DNA of 64,000 nt from Stenocarpella maydis (lineage: Eukaryota > Ascomycota > Sordariomycetes > Diaporthales > Diaporthaceae), in NCBI GenBank assembly GCA_002270565.1, contig NQMI01000154.1, positions 41,795 to 105,794 of the forward strand, in the 5' to 3' direction. Below, piece after piece: positions 32,234-44,300 of this stretch. The translations under genes and the position numbers were made by a program. Position 1 is the stretch's first letter. Each line of letters begins with the position of its first letter. A model generated the notes under the pieces. That model did no database searches. It saw nothing but the letters and a program-made list of their open reading frames with translations, and was not told the origin of the DNA.

Positions 32234-34748
32234 CTAGCATAGCTCCCTGTCTGTGGGACCTAGGTTGATACTTCCTGAATTCAGTCGTCGGGTCGACCGC
32301 CCGTTGAGTCCACCATTGCTATCCCATTCCCCGAACTGGAGTGGCTGCTCCCTGTCCTGTTCCCTGTCCTGTTCCCTTTCAGCCGCCTTTTTCGATGCAG
32401 AGTTAAGGTTGTCGATACAGTCACGTAGCATCTCGGGGTCCGAAGGATTTCCATCCATTGGGACCCACCAGACCTTCTTCCAGTTCCCGTTCCAGAATTT
32501 AAGAAGTACCCATAGGATCAGAAGGATTACCTCCTGACAGACGACTTAGCAGACGTCCGGAAAAAAGCCAGGGAAGGGGGCAATACTTACCAGAAAATAT
32601 ACTGAAATTGACCAGGCATTTGAAATTCCGCCCACGTCGCCATGCTCGTCCCGTATGTTCCACCAGACTGAGCTTGACACAACGATCAAAAGGAAACATC
32701 CCCCAAGGCCAATCCAGGCGGCCAAAGGTTGGGGAAGAACGCCCTTTGTTACGATACGGCCTTTGGTGATATATTCCTGGTAGTGATGAGGTCTATTCCC
32801 GTCGAGGTTCCGTAAACCGGTGGCACAGTAATTACACCTGAAAAACATCAGTGGCAATTCCGAAAATGGGAACTGAGACGTACCACTTCTGAAATCTGAT
32901 GAATGCCAGACAGAGGCTAATCCAAACCACTATATAGGCCATGCTAGACGTGACGAAGAGGAATTGTCTCATCTGGAGTGGCAAAACTTTTAGTGCGGAT
33001 CGTTCAGTCGCCTTCACAGGTGAGGTGTGAGAGCATGAGAAAGTAGCTTACACTGGCCAAAACCTGCCAGTCACCATTCCGCGCGAAGCCCATGAAGGGC
33101 ACCCAGCAGAAGATAAGCCATGAGAAAACAACCGCGTAAAATGGAACCCCTGTTCCTGGGCGGGTCGAGCCGAGGTATCGTATCATGGGATTCGTGAGAC
33201 CCTTTCGTCTCACCCTCTCGCTTGAGGCCAGACCGTACAACGTGCGGCTTGCGATATACAGTGCCGCATTTCCGCAGGACAGCACACTGTAAAGGAGGAC
33301 GACGTTTACAAAATTAGCCAGGCCGCTGACGTCTGAATTTGGGCGGCCGAAATCTGGCCTATCAATGCTGCATATTGCTTTCACGATGCCAATTGTTGTC
33401 TTGTTGCATTCGTCAGTAGAATTGAACGTGTTGAAAAGTCGGCTGTTGGCATCACTGGTAGCAATAGTAATATTGACCCATGGGTGGAACGACGAGACAT
33501 CAGAGATGTCCCATGGAACAGTAAACATGGCGGCCAGGATGAAGAAAAAATGGATAACGATGAGGATCCAGTGGATAGACCTTGATGCCAGTGCGATGTG
33601 GCCCCTCTCCTTGGCTTCGAAGGCGGCCATGGTCGTGCTCTCGATCCCTCCGAAGCTCCATGCCACCAGGGGTAGAGCCATGCTGGGGCTCAGGGTCAGC
33701 CCCATCGGCTGCACTGTTGGGTGAATAATCCTTATTTCACTAACCAGAAAGCTATCCCTGTATTGTTCGTGTAGTCCGGGTTGGGTTCGAAGCCTCGACC
33801 AATGGCTGCCGATGAGTTAGTACTTCGTATGAAGTTTCGGAAGGATCATGGCGTTGCATACGGGTATTATTTTCTGTTCCTAATCCGTCTTTTCGGTGTA
33901 AGTTTCAAGTGGTGTGCGGGTGTAACTCCCGTAGACATGACGAGGTACTTACATTTGCCAGCGACTACGTAGAAGGCCGCAGACAAGGCAAATATGAGCA
34001 ACACTTTCAGCAACCCACCCACAGTCTCGACCCAGCCGAAATACTTGGGTATGGTCAGTTCCGCTTAACGAAGATAAATGTAAGTATGGAAGATGTTTAA
34101 GCACCTTGACATTGATCGAATTGATCACAACACAGAACACCGGGACTGCGACGTAAAAGATAACGCCGATTCCTGCGTGGTTAAGGCCCCAGAATTGGGT
34201 GATTGAGGCAGCTGTGAGCATTTCCAATGCGAAAGTAGTAACCCAGGCATACCTATCCCGCGAGTTCACATGATGAGCACGGACTCGGCAATCTTCACAC
34301 AATCCTCCTGGGACCTGATATCACTCACCAGTACGAAAAGCCGACAACCCAGCCGAGCTCATGATCAACAAAATTGTACACGTACTCGAATATCGCATTA
34401 GGAGTAGGAAAAAGCTGGACGAGATGGGTCACGGTTTCCCCAACACATGCCGCAATGACACTGAGAATCAGGAATGCTACCAAAAGTCCGAGCGGGCCTA
34501 TAAGCTGAAGCACGTCCACGTCGGTCATGTAAATGCCAGTTCCTATGAGAGCGCTGAGGGCAATGAGCTGGAAGACCGTCAGTCCGATTCAAGAGCTGAG
34601 TCGTAATACAAATTAGCACTGACCAAGATCTGCAGCCCGGTCAATTCCTGCCTGGTCGGGCCTCACAGTCAGCTAGGTTAATAGAGAGTCATGACCGCAC
34701 TTCTCACCGTAATTGGCCTGTCCCCTGCGCATCCCCGACAGAGGCCAT
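32234..34748 (-). CDS. Amino-acid permease (APC superfamily, fungal YAT type)
   Basis: Ten minus-strand exons join in frame: 34748-34708, 34651-34624, 34567-34329, 34252-34105, 34043-33953, 33805-33741, 33708-33052, 32972-32884, 32837-32591 and 32533-32234, giving 634 residues. Family landmarks are RQELTGLQILQLIALSALIG then TGIY before helix 1, a first helical hairpin with LVQLFPTPNAIFEYV, GFSYWYAWVTTFALEM in helix 3 and SFGGIESTTMAAFEAKE in helix 6. A late conserved region reads VPFYAVVFSWLIFCWVPFMG. About twelve hydrophobic segments are expected, so it is a proton-coupled plasma-membrane amino-acid importer by family. The hydrophilic C-tail has a REQDREQDREQ repeat encoded near 32350. The join at 33709-33740 would be a 32-bp intron, unusually short; the alternative is a small lesion. 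The first exons were placed from splice signals only. Confidence 0.82.
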
Positions 34749-36674
34749 CACCTTGCTTAGGGTAAACCTTAAATCTAATCCAGAATTGTATCGAGTCCTC
34801 TGACCTTATGAGAGTATGCCACACAGAAAGACTCGAGTGATAGATGAAGGCAACTAGCGCAAAAGATATGGCCTCAGCGCACGGTGTACTGGTAAATCAA
34901 GCAGGAAGGATAATAAGATTTGAAGTCGTCATAACCGTTATCTCGCCTGTAGAGTGTAAGCAACTACTTGCAGACTTGAACTTCAACGCTGTAAAGAGGA
35001 CAGGTCTCAGGGTCGGCTGGTCCAAGGATTTTGAGGCTCTTTCGATCCCCTGCCAGTTGTAAGGGTGGCAGGATGGGCTGCTAGCCGAATCCCAAAGACG
35101 GAGTCGATCACTGAAAACGCCAAGGTTTGCCTCGTGGTTCGCCCAAATGCGAACGGGGCGGAGTTAGCTCAGCACGCCGCCTGAGCAGGAGAGATTGTAG
35201 GTACCAGGCCCAGGGCTCAGAGGTAGATGTGACCTCGATCCAGCTCGTCCTACTCTAGATGGCCCGCTGAGCAGCGATCAGCAGTAGGGAATCCTCCAGG
35301 ACACGCCACTGATTAGCCAGTCTGCCAGTCTGGCTCTGAGTGAGTGGTCCGAGACAACCAATCACGCTGCCCATGAACTTGATTAGCCGCGGACCCCGGA
35401 AAAAGCATGCAGTGTGCAGCAATGAGGGTAATTTGCCAGGTTCCAATGTCTTTTGGGGGCCAGCTCACCAGCTTGCCTGTCTCAAATGTTGGATGAGCAG
35501 GGCCTGATGCAAAGCCACCAGCGAGCATGTGGTCTAAGCAGACCCGGCCGGCGTGCAAATCAGACTGAATTATCAACCGCGCTTACGTCAACACAAGTGC
35601 GTGTGCGTAGCTCTGCAACCCATCTCAGTAGATGTGCAGGCATCTGGAATGGGCGTTGTATGCAAAGCTGTGACACTTCAGTGTTGCCTGCTTTCCAAGG
35701 TTCGTTCGCGGCAGGAATAGGCAGACGTGGGAAGAACGAGGCTGCAATGCTCCTAGAATCAAGTCGCTACAATATTTACTCATACCACGGCCCCGACTCT
35801 AATCAGATCATCCGTGAATTGAATTCTCTGCAAACCATTCCAGTCTCCTCCGAGTCCTCATCGCCGAGCCGATACCCCCAAGAAGCCCGAGATGGTCAAG
35901 ATCGTCGTCCCAAGTCAGTGCAGCCGGTACATTGTTACTGCTGCCGACCTGGCGAACTACTTGAGGAGCCATTTTGGCGCAGAACATGATTTTCAGATCG
36001 AGGCATGCTGTATTCTGCTCTCCTCGTCGCCCGATATCCGCCGGCTGACCAGATCGACAGCATACCAACGATCTTTGGCATTTTGAAAGTCCCACAGAGC
36101 TCTCAGATGTCTGTTGCTTCTATGAGCCCCATCACCGTTCGAATATTGCTAACTAATTGCTATTATTTACAGAACCAAGTGAGGTAGGGGCGTCTCTTCC
36201 CGAAATGCAGTATATGACTGACCAAAAGCATCTCCAGGAGAATGACAAGAGATATCATCCAGCGTAGTAGAGGAGCAGTAAGGAGGGAGCCTGTACGTAC
36301 CGGATTCTGAGGTTGGAGCTGAAGATCTGAGGGCCGGGGTCGTATCTTTAGCTTCTTTCTCTATGAGGCTTGCGGGCCTGAAGGGGGCGGAGTGCGGGGT
36401 TCGTTGACGCAGGCTGAGCAGATGTGGACAAAGGATGTCATCCCTCAAGGCATACAGATAGCGGCAGCAGGGGTGTGTAGTATGTGGCGATCTGTGTGTG
36501 TTGTGGGGGTGGTCAGCATCGTGTAACCTCGGATTCGGGTGCAGGTAGTACTAAACCCTCGTCTCCAACCCCAGACGAATGTCAACTGTTTGACTTCGGT
36601 GCAGTAAATTTGATCTCTCTTCCCTTGCCAAGTGACTACTTTGTCCCAGGCACCTTGGACTGATTGTCCGAAAG
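34749..36674. other. 1.9-kb region without supported genes
   Basis: Divergent promoter space between the permease (-) and the CorA-like gene (+). Several short ORFs occur; one begins MVKIVVP at 35892 and could be the first exon of something, but no continuation is found. Nothing else is supported. Confidence 0.4.
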
Positions 36675-38524
36675 ATGAACGGAGTTGATACCCATCTTAT
36701 TGAAGAGCTACTTCAGGAGCAGGGCCTGGATTCCGAGGACGTTTTCTGCTCAAAAGGCGGATCCTTTGACGTGATTGACATCAAGGGTGGTAAGATCGAT
36801 ATGCCGACATTGTTTGCTGCCGTCTCTTGAGAATAACACAGGCTCGTTAGGTGCCATAAAACACCTCGAGGTTGATAACGAGTTTAACTTCCAACAATTC
36901 TTGGCCTCGGAAGAGATTTGCGGGACTCGGATTATGTGCGTTTATTCAGATTACGGCTCGTCCATTGCTGCTAGAATGCTAATATTAATTCCACTTGCGA
37001 AAGCTCTATAAGTGGGCACAGTACTATATGTACTCTCGACATCAGCCTCGACTGGGCTGCAAGGCTTTTTGATTGTTACAAAGTTCACCAAGAATTCTCT
37101 CGCACGCTGGTATCTTTTGGAGATGGCTCCCACTTCGCCGAAGCTTGTGATGGGAACGATCTGCTCTACAGGAGATCGAATGGGACGTGTGAGTAATTAG
37201 CAGGTCATGAGTCGCACACGAGTGATGAGAGACCAACCCAACCCTGAGATACAGATGCCTTGTCATACAAGCTGAATTTTGTCGAACCCAACAATCGGAG
37301 CGTGAGCGAGCGCTGGTCTTCTAGACACCTTGGGGTGTACCACCAGCATGAGGCAGGATTCGATTTATATGTATTGATTCACTGCAGCAGGTCCAGTGCG
37401 CTATACAGCGCGCTGAGGCCCCAGTCCATGAAGCCGCATGGTCATCAAGATCGCTTGCAAGATATCATTGCAGAGTACCCCGAAAGCCTTCATGGCCTGA
37501 TCTTGCAAACGTATGTCCACAACTGGCGGCCATATTTGAGGTCATGGGGAAACGAGCTCTCGAAAATGGTGCGTTCAGAGATGCTGGGAAAACACCCCAA
37601 CCCAGGCACAGGCTAAATGTCTGTCTGCAGAGTAACCAAGCCATGGTAGCCGAGGTCACGGAGGCAGGCACCCAAAGCTACCTCTGGCTTCGCCGGCTCA
37701 GGTCCATCAGAGACCGCGTGGACTTGGCCTCCGGGCATTGCACGAGCAACCTTGCGGTCATACGGTCAATACGCCAGAGTAGAAAGATCGGTAGGGAAGA
37801 TGGTGATCCTTACAAGTTACTATCAGCCCAGGGAACCATTGAAAGTTGCATGAAAAACGCCCAGCTCCTGAAAGAACGTATAGATAACACTATTGAGCTT
37901 GTAAGTCTGCCAGACGAGAACCCGGGTAACTGCCGACTTGACAGTTAGAGCCTGACCATGACACAGATCAGCTGTACTTTGACCATTCACAGCCATGCGG
38001 AGGCAGCCAAACTCGTACATGAGATCAAGGTCCTCACGGAGGAAACGAGCAGCGTCACAAAGAAGCTGACGCAAATTGCGGAGAATTCCGCACACAGCGG
38101 TGAGATCATACGAGTCATCACCATTGTATCGGCCATATACCTGCCGGGCAGCTTCGCTACCGTGAGTCCCCAGTGCCTTGAGATAATCCCAACCACAGGT
38201 AGCTCGTTTCTAATCACGCATTCGCTTGCGCACACATAGTCGGTCTTCGGAATGAACTTCTTCGACTTTGTCGAGGACACACGGCGGATAAGTGTCGCCA
38301 GGGACATATACATCTTCGTTGCATTTTGGATCGGGCTGACAGCCCTTACTGGCGCGACCTTCTTCTGGGCCTACATGCGCAGTCGAAGAACGCTACTAAA
38401 GGTGGTGGAGACTGAATTAGAGGTGGCGAGGCAGCCTCCAGTAGGGCGGGCTGGTACGCTTGTCTCATCGATCACTGATTCGAAGAGAAGTGGCATGGTG
38501 TATACAGCTCGTTCCAGAGCATAA
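36675..38524 (+). CDS. CorA-like Mg2+ transporter-domain protein with GMN motif
   Basis: Seven exons, 36675-36789, 36842-36935, 37013-37188, 37255-37568, 37631-37900, 37967-38161 and 38240-38524, splice in frame to 482 residues. Central segments (CTLDISLDWAARLFDCYKVH, WSSRHLGVYHQHEAGFDLYV) match the large cytosolic domain of the fungal CorA-like family. A long helix containing LVHEIKVLTEETSSVTKKLTQ is followed by helix 1 (IRVITIVSAIYLPGSFAT), then SVFGMNFFDF with GMN at residues 392-394 rebuilt across the last intron, and helix 2 (IYIFVAFWIGLTALTGATFF). True CorA channels need GMN for Mg2+ selection; many fungal members of this group have lost it. The introns have consensus donors (GTAAGA, GTGAGT, GTAAGT). 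Likely membrane protein; transport remains inferred. Confidence 0.85.
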
Positions 38525-38599
38525 GTAAAAGCCCCTGATAGTGTTGGGCTTTTGTGTCTTTTAGGAAAAACCTAGAAAGCCAATACACAAGGGCTTCAT

Positions 38600-39177
38600 C
38601 GTTGCGACGGCCCTCTCCACGGTGCTGCACCGGGCAGCTGTACACGCGGAACCCCGTGCTCGGCCTCAACAGCGCCAACTGCTCTGCCAGCTTCTGGGAC
38701 GGCGAGTATGTACTACTGCATTGGCATACGGGTCGGCCCAGCCTGGTATCGTGGGCAACTGTGATAGCTCTATTTGCGCAGGCAGCAGACGGGGACACCT
38801 GGGCTGTCGTCGCGTCGCGCAATATGATCTCCAGCGCCCAGCTGTACGCCTGGAATGCGGTGCTGGGTAGCTCCGGACAAGACTACCAGGCTATGCTCTG
38901 GCCAAAGGAATGGTACTGTGTTGGCGTTCCCGCCCCCTCTGCTACTATCACCACTCCCGTCACCGTCCCTGGTCCGACGCAGACTGGTATAATAGCCAGT
39001 TGCGTCAAGCATGCCATGGCGGTGGATGGAGATAACTGTCATGTGTTCGCGTCGCGGAATGGCATCTCCAACTCCCAGCTGTATGCGTGGAACACGGTCT
39101 TGGGGGCCAACGGGGCAAGCTGTGGGAGGAACCTCTGGGCCAAGGAGTATTACTGCGTAGGCGTCGCATCGAGCTAG
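38600..39177 (+). pseudogene. LysM-repeat protein relic
   Basis: Three LysM-type repeats can be read. The first keeps only its second half (GQLYTRNPVLGLNSANCSAS), and its end is shifted by one base at about 38710. The second (ADGDTWAVVASRNMISSAQL, then YAWNAVLG and EWYCVGVP) and the third (VDGDNCHVFASRNGISNSQL, then YAWNTVLG and EYYCVGV) are open to a TAG at 39175. No ATG or signal peptide precedes them; the open frame begins at a GTG. LysM proteins bind chitin or related glycans outside the cell, and fungal effectors of this type shield hyphae. This copy is 5'-truncated and frame-damaged. It begins only about 75 bp after the CorA-like gene. Confidence 0.65.
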
Positions 39178-39204
39178 GCCTTGAGATTGAATGCAATGTA
39201 GCAG

Positions 39205-39295
39205 AGCCGTGATCCCCACGGCGCATTGGTTAAAGCGCTGGGCCGCTTTCTGCAGAAATGCCGAGGATGCGAGTTTAACACCTGCTAGGACTACT
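39205..39295 (+). repeat. tRNA-like sequence, possible SINE or tRNA relic
   Basis: The stretch has an A-box-like block (GCGCATTGGTTAAAGCGC, a self-pairing D-arm) and, some 45 bases later, a B-box-like block (GCGAGTTTAACACCTGC) resembling GGTTCRANNCC with changes. No acceptor stem pairs, so it is not a functional tRNA. A tRNA-derived SINE head or a decayed tRNA is the best reading. Confidence 0.3.
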
Positions 39296-39299
39296 GACC

Positions 39300-39909
39300 A
39301 CACTATATTGTTATATTACTACTGTTTGCACTCTTGGAAGTGGATTGCGATATCCCTACATTTCATTCCCACGTATAAACACGTTGCTTTTATGATGTCC
39401 TGTGATGGGACCGGGTTTCAAAATAGTTTTCAGTGTTTAACGTCCCGGAACTCCTACTCACCACTGCGTGGGAATACCCTTTTACTAAAACTTGTTGGAA
39501 TAACAGAGTTGATAAAAAATTAGCCGCCTATTGCGTTTTATTTTTATTTTTATTTTTTTTGTGAAATAACTCAGACTGCCGACGTACAAAGACTTAATCT
39601 GTAACCTGTGCGCCTGCGACGAAATATTGCCGCTCCCAAGATCCGTTGACTCTACCTATTTTCGTGCGCAAAGCACATCGCATACCAGACCAGAACTCCT
39701 GGGGCTATCAAGCCGCATTGACCTTGGCTTCACACACTCACGACCTGGTTGTATGATATAGTACCTAGGTTCCTATCTCTGTTCTCTCCCTCCAACCCAC
39801 CACTACTCAACGGCTCTGATACACTCGTCTTTACAGTAGTCACTCGGCCACCCATGATCTATCTGTATAAATCTTTCTCAACGCCTGATACGGATCAGCA
39901 ACATGGCTA
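39300..39909. other. AT-richer spacer
   Basis: About 0.6 kb with a T-rich tract at 39536-39560. No gene is recognised. Confidence 0.4.
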
Positions 39910-40620
39910 CTAACAAACACATCCTGGTAGCCCCGCATGTCTACCATCACTCACCTCAACCTCGGACCAGTCCGCGGACCCAGGACCGTCCTTGTCACTC
40001 AGCACGTAAACCCCCGGGCAGGCATGATCGGAGATGGTAGGCGGCACGGCCAGGTACACCAGCTCCCGGTACCCAGCATTCCAGATCTGTACCTGCGCCT
40101 GGAGCGGCAGCGTCACGCCGTCGCACAGCCTGTCGCGCCAACGCGCGCGCTCCCCCCCCCCCGGCGTACGATGGCGGGGACTGGAACCCGACCGACCGTG
40201 CCGGCGCCACCGTCCCGTCCGTCGTGTCCAGGACGTAGGACGGGCCCTCCCGGTCCGGGCCGCCCGTCAGCTGCACCACCCAGCCGGGCCACGGGGCGTC
40301 GTCGAGCCTGAGGGCCCACAGCCAGCCCGGCGCGGTGTCGTGGCCGGCCGTCCCGAGGACCCGGTGGTCGCAGGCGAAGGCGGCGGGGGCCGACGAAGGC
40401 GTGCTCGACCCCCCGCCCCCCGGAGAGGTAGGGCAGGTGGCGCAGGAGCTCGACGGCCTCGTCCGTCTTGTGGATCCCCCAAGGCCTCGAGGCTGGACTT
40501 CTAGGAGATGCTGGGCCAGCCGTCTCCCGGGGCGTGGTGGATCATTGACGGGGAGACATGCGGCAGCTACTTGTAGAAGGAAGACAGCTAGGACACTATA
40601 TCGTCTCGGCTGTAGACGCT
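39910..40620 (-). pseudogene. Decayed hypothetical gene with homopolymer frame break
   Basis: Minus-strand coding-like segments occur in three frames: WGIHKTDEAVELLRHLPYLS (about 40480-40420), then FACDHRVLGTAGHDTAPGWL and WALRLDDAPWPGWVVQLTGG (to about 40170), then WRDRLCDGVTLPLQAQVQIW and YLAVPPTISDHACPGVYVLS (to 39950, ending at a GTGAGT donor-like site). The last shift falls on the C11 run at 40152-40162; the earlier one lies near 40395. The pieces read as one GC-rich protein of unknown family. The homopolymer shift may be a sequencing error, but two breaks and no clear start suggest a relic. Confidence 0.45.
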
Positions 40621-40780
40621 GGGCGAAGCGAGTCGCGGATCGGGACCCAGAGGTCCGGATGGTGGGCTTCGGGGAGCTGTGATATTGGGGCTGCGGGAAG
40701 CGCGTAGGGGGAGGGGAAGCTTGGAGTCTTGGATCACATGTTGCTGCAGCTTCGAGCTTAGAAACAGTAAGACATGCCAC

Positions 40781-41380
40781 ACGGGATTAACTAATGGTGT
40801 TGTAACCTTTTAAAGAGATGACATGTATTCAAGTTCACCACCTACCCTGCCAGGTTTGCATCGTGAACTGTGTAATGATTATAGTTGTTGCACAAAGCAT
40901 AGCTCCAAAATCAACCCGCGAGCAAAGACTGCGTGAGATCAGATTGATCATATCAATACCACATCTGACAGCAAGTTTGCTTCCGTTGTCTACGTGGGAG
41001 TTATCATCCATGGATCTGGGCTCAGACCGATATTAATTGTTTGATCTGTACCTATCAGGAAACTTTTTCAGATCCGGAACCCACGGTCCAACAAAATAAC
41101 GTATTCCGTCCGTGGTACCACAGTACCTGGAGACCCTATTCACTTTTTTTGTGTGCGAGGACTGATTACCCTCGACATTCCTTTCTTGGCCCCTGACCAA
41201 GCCCGATAACCACTCAACATTTTGAATATCGCGTGCTTCTAGAAAGAGCATCCTACAAGCCATTTATTTCAACGACGGCCACTCCACGGGCTGAGGTATT
41301 GAAATGGTCCAACCAATGACAAGGTAAATGCGACACACGTCATGGTGCTCCCCAAGAGGACCAACACCTGGGGTGCTCAC
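40781..41380. other. Intergenic spacer
   Basis: About 0.6 kb, AT-richer than the flanks, containing the dynamin-like gene 3' end. No gene is seen. Confidence 0.45.
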
Positions 41381-44300
41381 TCAGTCTCCGTCGTAATATT
41401 CCTCGCCCTCGGCGTCCTCCATCTCGAGATCCTGCACCAGCACCTGGCGAGGCGGCGCACTGGCTGACGGGCGCATGACGGTCTGGTTCAGCTCCCGGAT
41501 CTCCTCGACCGCGCGGTTGAGCCTCTGCACCGAACACTTGATGTTGGACCTCTTCTCGGCGGTGCTGGACTCCTCCTCCATCAGGCGGACGAATAGCTCC
41601 GGGTCGTACGGTGCCGCGCCGGCCAGGCCCATCTCCCTATCGAGGTGCATCTCGATGTCGCTGACGAGCTCGGGGAACAGGCCGGACGTGAACTGCATGG
41701 CGGTGACGTCGATGAAGCGCATCGCGGCCGTGAGGTAGTACCCCCTCACGCGGGCGGCGACGTCCAGCTCGGTGGCATACTCGTCGTCCCCGAGCTTGAG
41801 CTCCTCCTTCTGGATTCTCTGCTCCTCGTTGCGGCGCGCCTCGGCGCTGAGCCTGCCCCAGTCTTCCAGCTTCTCGGGCGAGGTGTCGTTGTTATAGGCC
41901 TTCCACCGCCAAAAGTGTCGGCTGCGACGTAGCATTTGTGTCTCATGGGCACGGTGGCGTTGGAAGGATTCGTCATCCGTGGTGTAGACCTGGGCTGTCT
42001 CCATCTTGTAGTTCCTGTGGAGGTATTCAAAGATGCGCTGTTTGTGCCCCTTGAGCCATTCGGTGGTCAGCCGCTTCGCATCACGATATACTTGCCTCTT
42101 CTGTAATTCCCTGTCATTGTATCAGCGAGAGTACCATGATCCGGAGGTGAGGGCCAACCAACTTGAACGACTCATTCAGAGAGGCGTCCAGCTCGCGTCG
42201 GAGCTGGGTCATTGTGTGGTCCAGGAACCTCTGCAGAGGTTCCTCCCAGGTCGTCACCGCTTCAACGCACAACTTCTCAATAACGTCGTAGGGCACCTCG
42301 CCAGGCTTTCCCGCTTCTCGTTCTGATCTGATGAGGTTACGTATCTGTGCCAGAGTCTTACTAGGGACCCTACCGCTAGCATCAGACGGTGGTCCAGGTG
42401 CGTGCCCGGGTGGTTGGGCCGGCAAATCAGCTGCGAAAGAAGCATTCACATCCTCAACCTTTATGACGCCGTTCTCGCCTCTGCGTCGCTGAGCAGAGGG
42501 CGTAGATACGCTCTCATTTGTTAGGTCCAAAAACTGTCGGCCACGCTTCGTAGACAAGCTCGGGGAGTTACTAGTACTAAAGACCGAGTCCCTGTCACTG
42601 GCGCCGGAGCCGATGGATCGGTCAGCTGCGAAGCCATCTGCCATCATTCTGTAGCGGGGCTTGAGGTCGAGGACTCTTATCCTGAAAGTCTCGGCAATCT
42701 TGGCCCACGCCGAGAGGAAAGCCTTGCTCTTGAGACGCGACTGAAAACCCTGGGTGAACCTGAGAAGGCTCCTCCGTACTTCGTACTCTGGATTTGTGGG
42801 CATGTCGGGCAAACGAGCCAGCTGATCCTTTGCGAGGTTGAGTTTCTTGTTGAGCTTCTTCTCGAGGTCAGGGAGATTCCTAGCGAACTCCTGGGCCAGG
42901 GACTGGGCGAGAAACTTGACCAGCTGGTCAATGCCGCACCGCTCGTCGAACTGCCGGAATTCCTCGGGCCAACTCCCAGTGGCACGGTTGAAGAAAGCCT
43001 CCTCGGCAGCGTGCTCCTCCCGGAGGCTCTGGCGATCTCGACGATGCAGCTCATGGTTGTCGTCGCTCTGGAACGAAGGAGGCGCCCGCGAGGTGATGAA
43101 ATATCCGCGGCCGACTTGATGTTGCTGGCCGGCCCTGTTCTTCGCGTTAGCAATGACGAGTGGGTGGTGGCAATAATGGGCAAGGACCTACAGCATCTCG
43201 AGCCATTGGTGGTGGCCACCGCGTGGGAGCAGGTCGGCCTTGGTCATGACGCCAATGGTGCGTTGCTGCGCCCGGACGTTCCGGATGAGGGCGTAGGTCG
43301 ACGACGTCTCGGGGTCATGGTTCATGGGCACGGCCCACAAGATGATGGCCTTCTCGTGGGAGATGTACTCGCGAACCAGGTTTTCGACCACCTTTACCAG
43401 GAACTGGTCCTCCTCGTGCTTGGCGTTGCGGAAAACACCAGGCATGTCGTAGAAGGAGAGGTCGGGCAGGCCGGGGCCCTTGACCTCGATTGCCACGGTG
43501 TTTGGGCTGAACTTGGCCTCTGTGGTGCGCTCGGCCTCAGCGAGGCGGCGGGCCTCGTACTCGGGCTCCTTCTCGTCGGCAGAACGCAGGTCCCAGTCCT
43601 TGGGGACGTAGTGGGCGAAGTTATGGTTGTGGTTGAGAATGGCTATCTGTGCCCACCTAACGATCTCGTCGATGGGGTCGGTCTTGTTGTATATCATCTT
43701 AAACTCCTTTGTCTCCCTTGACTGCTTGAGCCAAGGGGGAAAGGGGTTGTGGTCGGTGACATCGGCCTCGGTGATTGGCTCGTCATTGGGCGGGCGGTAG
43801 GCGTAATCCTGCTGGAGCGAGACGCGACAGCGCCATGTGGTGTCACTGGACAGGCGGATGTGGACAGGGCAGCGGGTACAGACGCCGTCGCTCCGAGGCA
43901 ATATGATCTGAGAGATGGCGGACATCAAGCTGGATTTGCCTGAGGACTGGTCGCCGACGAGGATGAGCTCGGGCAGTGGGGTGTCGTGGTGGATACCCAG
44001 CGACTGGAGGGAGCCCAGGGTGTCGTTGAAAAACTTCAGGTGCTGACCGATATCCTTGAGGTTCTTATCAATGTCACCGGCCTCTGGCACGTGGATTTCA
44101 CGTTGGGGGACGACTTCAGGGTCCTCCTTGACCGTCTTCCGACGGATCTCCATGAACACGACATCGTCTCCCATCTCGGAATGCAGCTGGCCAGCATAAG
44201 TGGTGGCCACGGTAGCTGTGTTGGCGTTAGCAACATAGGGAAGGAAAGGCAGTCGGGGGTGGAACGACGCAAGCAACACGAAGGGAAAGGAGAAAAAAAA

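Noticed and set aside
35150..35230. tRNA-like start GGGCGGAGTTAGCTCAG
   Set aside because: No B box, no acceptor or T-stem pairing follows.
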